A DNA stretch of 5,791 bases from Methanobacterium sp. PtaU1.Bin242 (GTDB lineage: Archaea > Methanobacteriota > Methanobacteria > Methanobacteriales > Methanobacteriaceae), in contig MVQZ01000312.1 in NCBI GenBank assembly GCA_002067565.1, positions 1 through 5,791 of the forward strand. The letters run 5' to 3'. Each line of letters starts with the position of its first letter. The first letter of the stretch is position 1. The notes beneath the pieces are model-generated. The model saw only the letters and a program-made list of their open reading frames with translations, was not told the origin of the DNA and searched no databases. Both the position numbers and the translations under genes were made by a program. This document shows positions 5,153 through 5,791 of this stretch, one piece after another.

Positions 5153-5159
5153 GGGAGGT
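5153..5159 (+). promoter_or_regulatory. Ribosome binding site of the S8 protease gene
   Basis: GGGAGGT lies nine bases before the ATG at 5169 and fixes that start. The ATG overlapping it at 5151 is closed by TAG after two further codons. Confidence 0.8.
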
Positions 5160-5168
5160 TAGATAATA

Positions 5169-5791
5169 ATGGGAAAAAAGGCCTTTTTTTTAATAATTAG
5201 TCTTTTAGTTATTTTTTTAGGAATTAATGCAACAGCAGCAGCCAGCCCGGACAGATGGGGTTCAAATGTTAACTCTGGCAATGATCAAAGCAGCTTATTA
5301 GCAGTTTCGGGCAATAGTTCGTCTGCATATGAAGAACCAGAATATGTGCCAGATCAAGTCATAGTACAGTTTAATCCAACTTCTTCCAGTAATGAACAAC
5401 TGCAGAGTCAGGTTTATCATAGAATATCTGACCAGACAGGATTGAACATTCAAATAGCGGATGAATCCAGAATAACCCCTGGTTTAGAACTGGTAGAAAT
5501 AGCAAACTGCAAAAATCTGGCGAAAACTATTGAAATCTTCCAAAATCAGCCGGAGATCCTTTATGCGGAAAAAAACTACATACTAGAGATCCAAACGATA
5601 CCAGATGATACATATTATGGAGAACTTTGGGGATTGAATAACACCGGAAAAAAGGATCACAGTGGAAATACCGGTAAAAAGGGTGCGGATATAAGTGCAC
5701 AAAAGGCATGGGACATCACCACCGGATCTGAAAACATCATAGTAGCGGTGATTGACAGTGGCGTGGACATAACACATCCCGATCTAATAAA
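5169..5791 (+). CDS. Secreted S8 (subtilisin-like) serine protease, N-terminal part
   Basis: The first 207 codons are present and the gene runs off the right edge. Residues 1 to about 25 are a signal peptide (MGKK, a hydrophobic core, then ATAAAS). After a serine- and asparagine-rich linker, residues 59-138 form an inhibitor_I9/fervidolysin-type propeptide: VPDQVIVQF, LELVEIA, and the closing ILYAEKNYILE. Such propeptides fold and inhibit the protease until cleaved. The mature domain starts near IPDDTYYGELWGLNNTG (142 on), a standard S8 opening. It reaches the catalytic Asp motif IIVAVIDSGVD, with the Asp at residue 196, then ITHPDL. The catalytic His (HGTH) and Ser (GTSMA) would lie beyond the window, so activity cannot be judged. 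The protein is exported, and may act on surface proteins such as the divergently encoded neighbour, which is only a guess from position. Confidence 0.93.
   Translation, partial: MGKKAFFLIISLLVIFLGINATAAASPDRWGSNVNSGNDQSSLLAVSGNSSSAYEEPEYVPDQVIVQFNPTSSSNEQLQSQVYHRISDQTGLNIQIADESRITPGLELVEIANCKNLAKTIEIFQNQPEILYAEKNYILEIQTIPDDTYYGELWGLNNTGKKDHSGNTGKKGADISAQKAWDITTGSENIIVAVIDSGVDITHPDLI

Larger units (their letters stand above)
4712..5168. other. Divergent AT-rich intergenic region
   Basis: This 457-base stretch separates the leftward surface protein gene from the rightward protease gene and should hold both promoters. It is very AT-rich and contains no credible gene; the longest reading frames lack binding sites. 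It holds three short inverted repeats on the surface gene side (4798-4815, 4828-4843, 4852-4886) and one near the protease (5102-5129). A protease promoter could not be fixed. TATA-like candidates are TTTATATTA near 4863 and TATTAAAT near 5074, giving leaders of about 280 or 65 bases. Confidence 0.6.

Noticed and set aside
5527..5777. Minus-strand frames opposite the protease gene
   Set aside because: The plus strand encodes an unmistakable S8 propeptide and catalytic Asp motif; the antisense frames have no motif.

Overview
The window looks like chromosomal DNA of a methanogenic archaeon, most likely Methanobacterium or a close relative. This is inferred from AT-rich intergenic DNA, TTTATATA-type TATA boxes, GAGGTGA/GGGAGG-type ribosome binding sites, a T-run terminator without a hairpin, an Isf-type iron-sulfur flavoprotein, and a surface protein ending in a PMQxTGxP-plus-membrane-anchor tail. 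No database search was possible, so the genus is a guess.

Left part (1-1310, all minus strand). A compact cluster reads leftward: a 112-residue protein of unknown function, a DUF2089 zinc-ribbon/HTH regulator, and a SHOCT-like small protein, with gaps of only 13 and 16 bases. After 56 bases comes the first 40 codons of a probable polysaccharide pyruvyl transferase, which runs off the left edge. The three small proteins share modules. The 112-residue protein resembles the C-terminal part of the SHOCT-like protein, and the helix pair at the N-terminus of the SHOCT-like protein resembles the C-terminus of the DUF2089 regulator.

Middle part (1430-3836, all minus strand). A three-gene operon encodes a TetR-family regulator, a QueG-like protein with two [4Fe-4S] motifs, and an Isf-type flavoprotein. 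The genes are joined by two ATGA stop/start overlaps. Its promoter carries two copies of CTAACGTTCGTT exactly 53 bp apart. One abuts the TATA box and the other lies in the predicted 5' leader, as expected for autoregulation. The likely picture is a sensor repressor controlling a redox pair; the substrate is unknown.

Right part (4000-5791). A secreted, acidic, tryptophan-rich surface protein with a sortase-like tail is encoded on the minus strand and ends at a T-run terminator. A 457-base AT-rich divergent intergenic region with several inverted repeats follows. The plus-strand start of a secreted S8 (subtilisin) protease with a propeptide then runs off the right edge just after its catalytic Asp motif.

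No rRNA, tRNA, CRISPR array or insertion sequence was seen.
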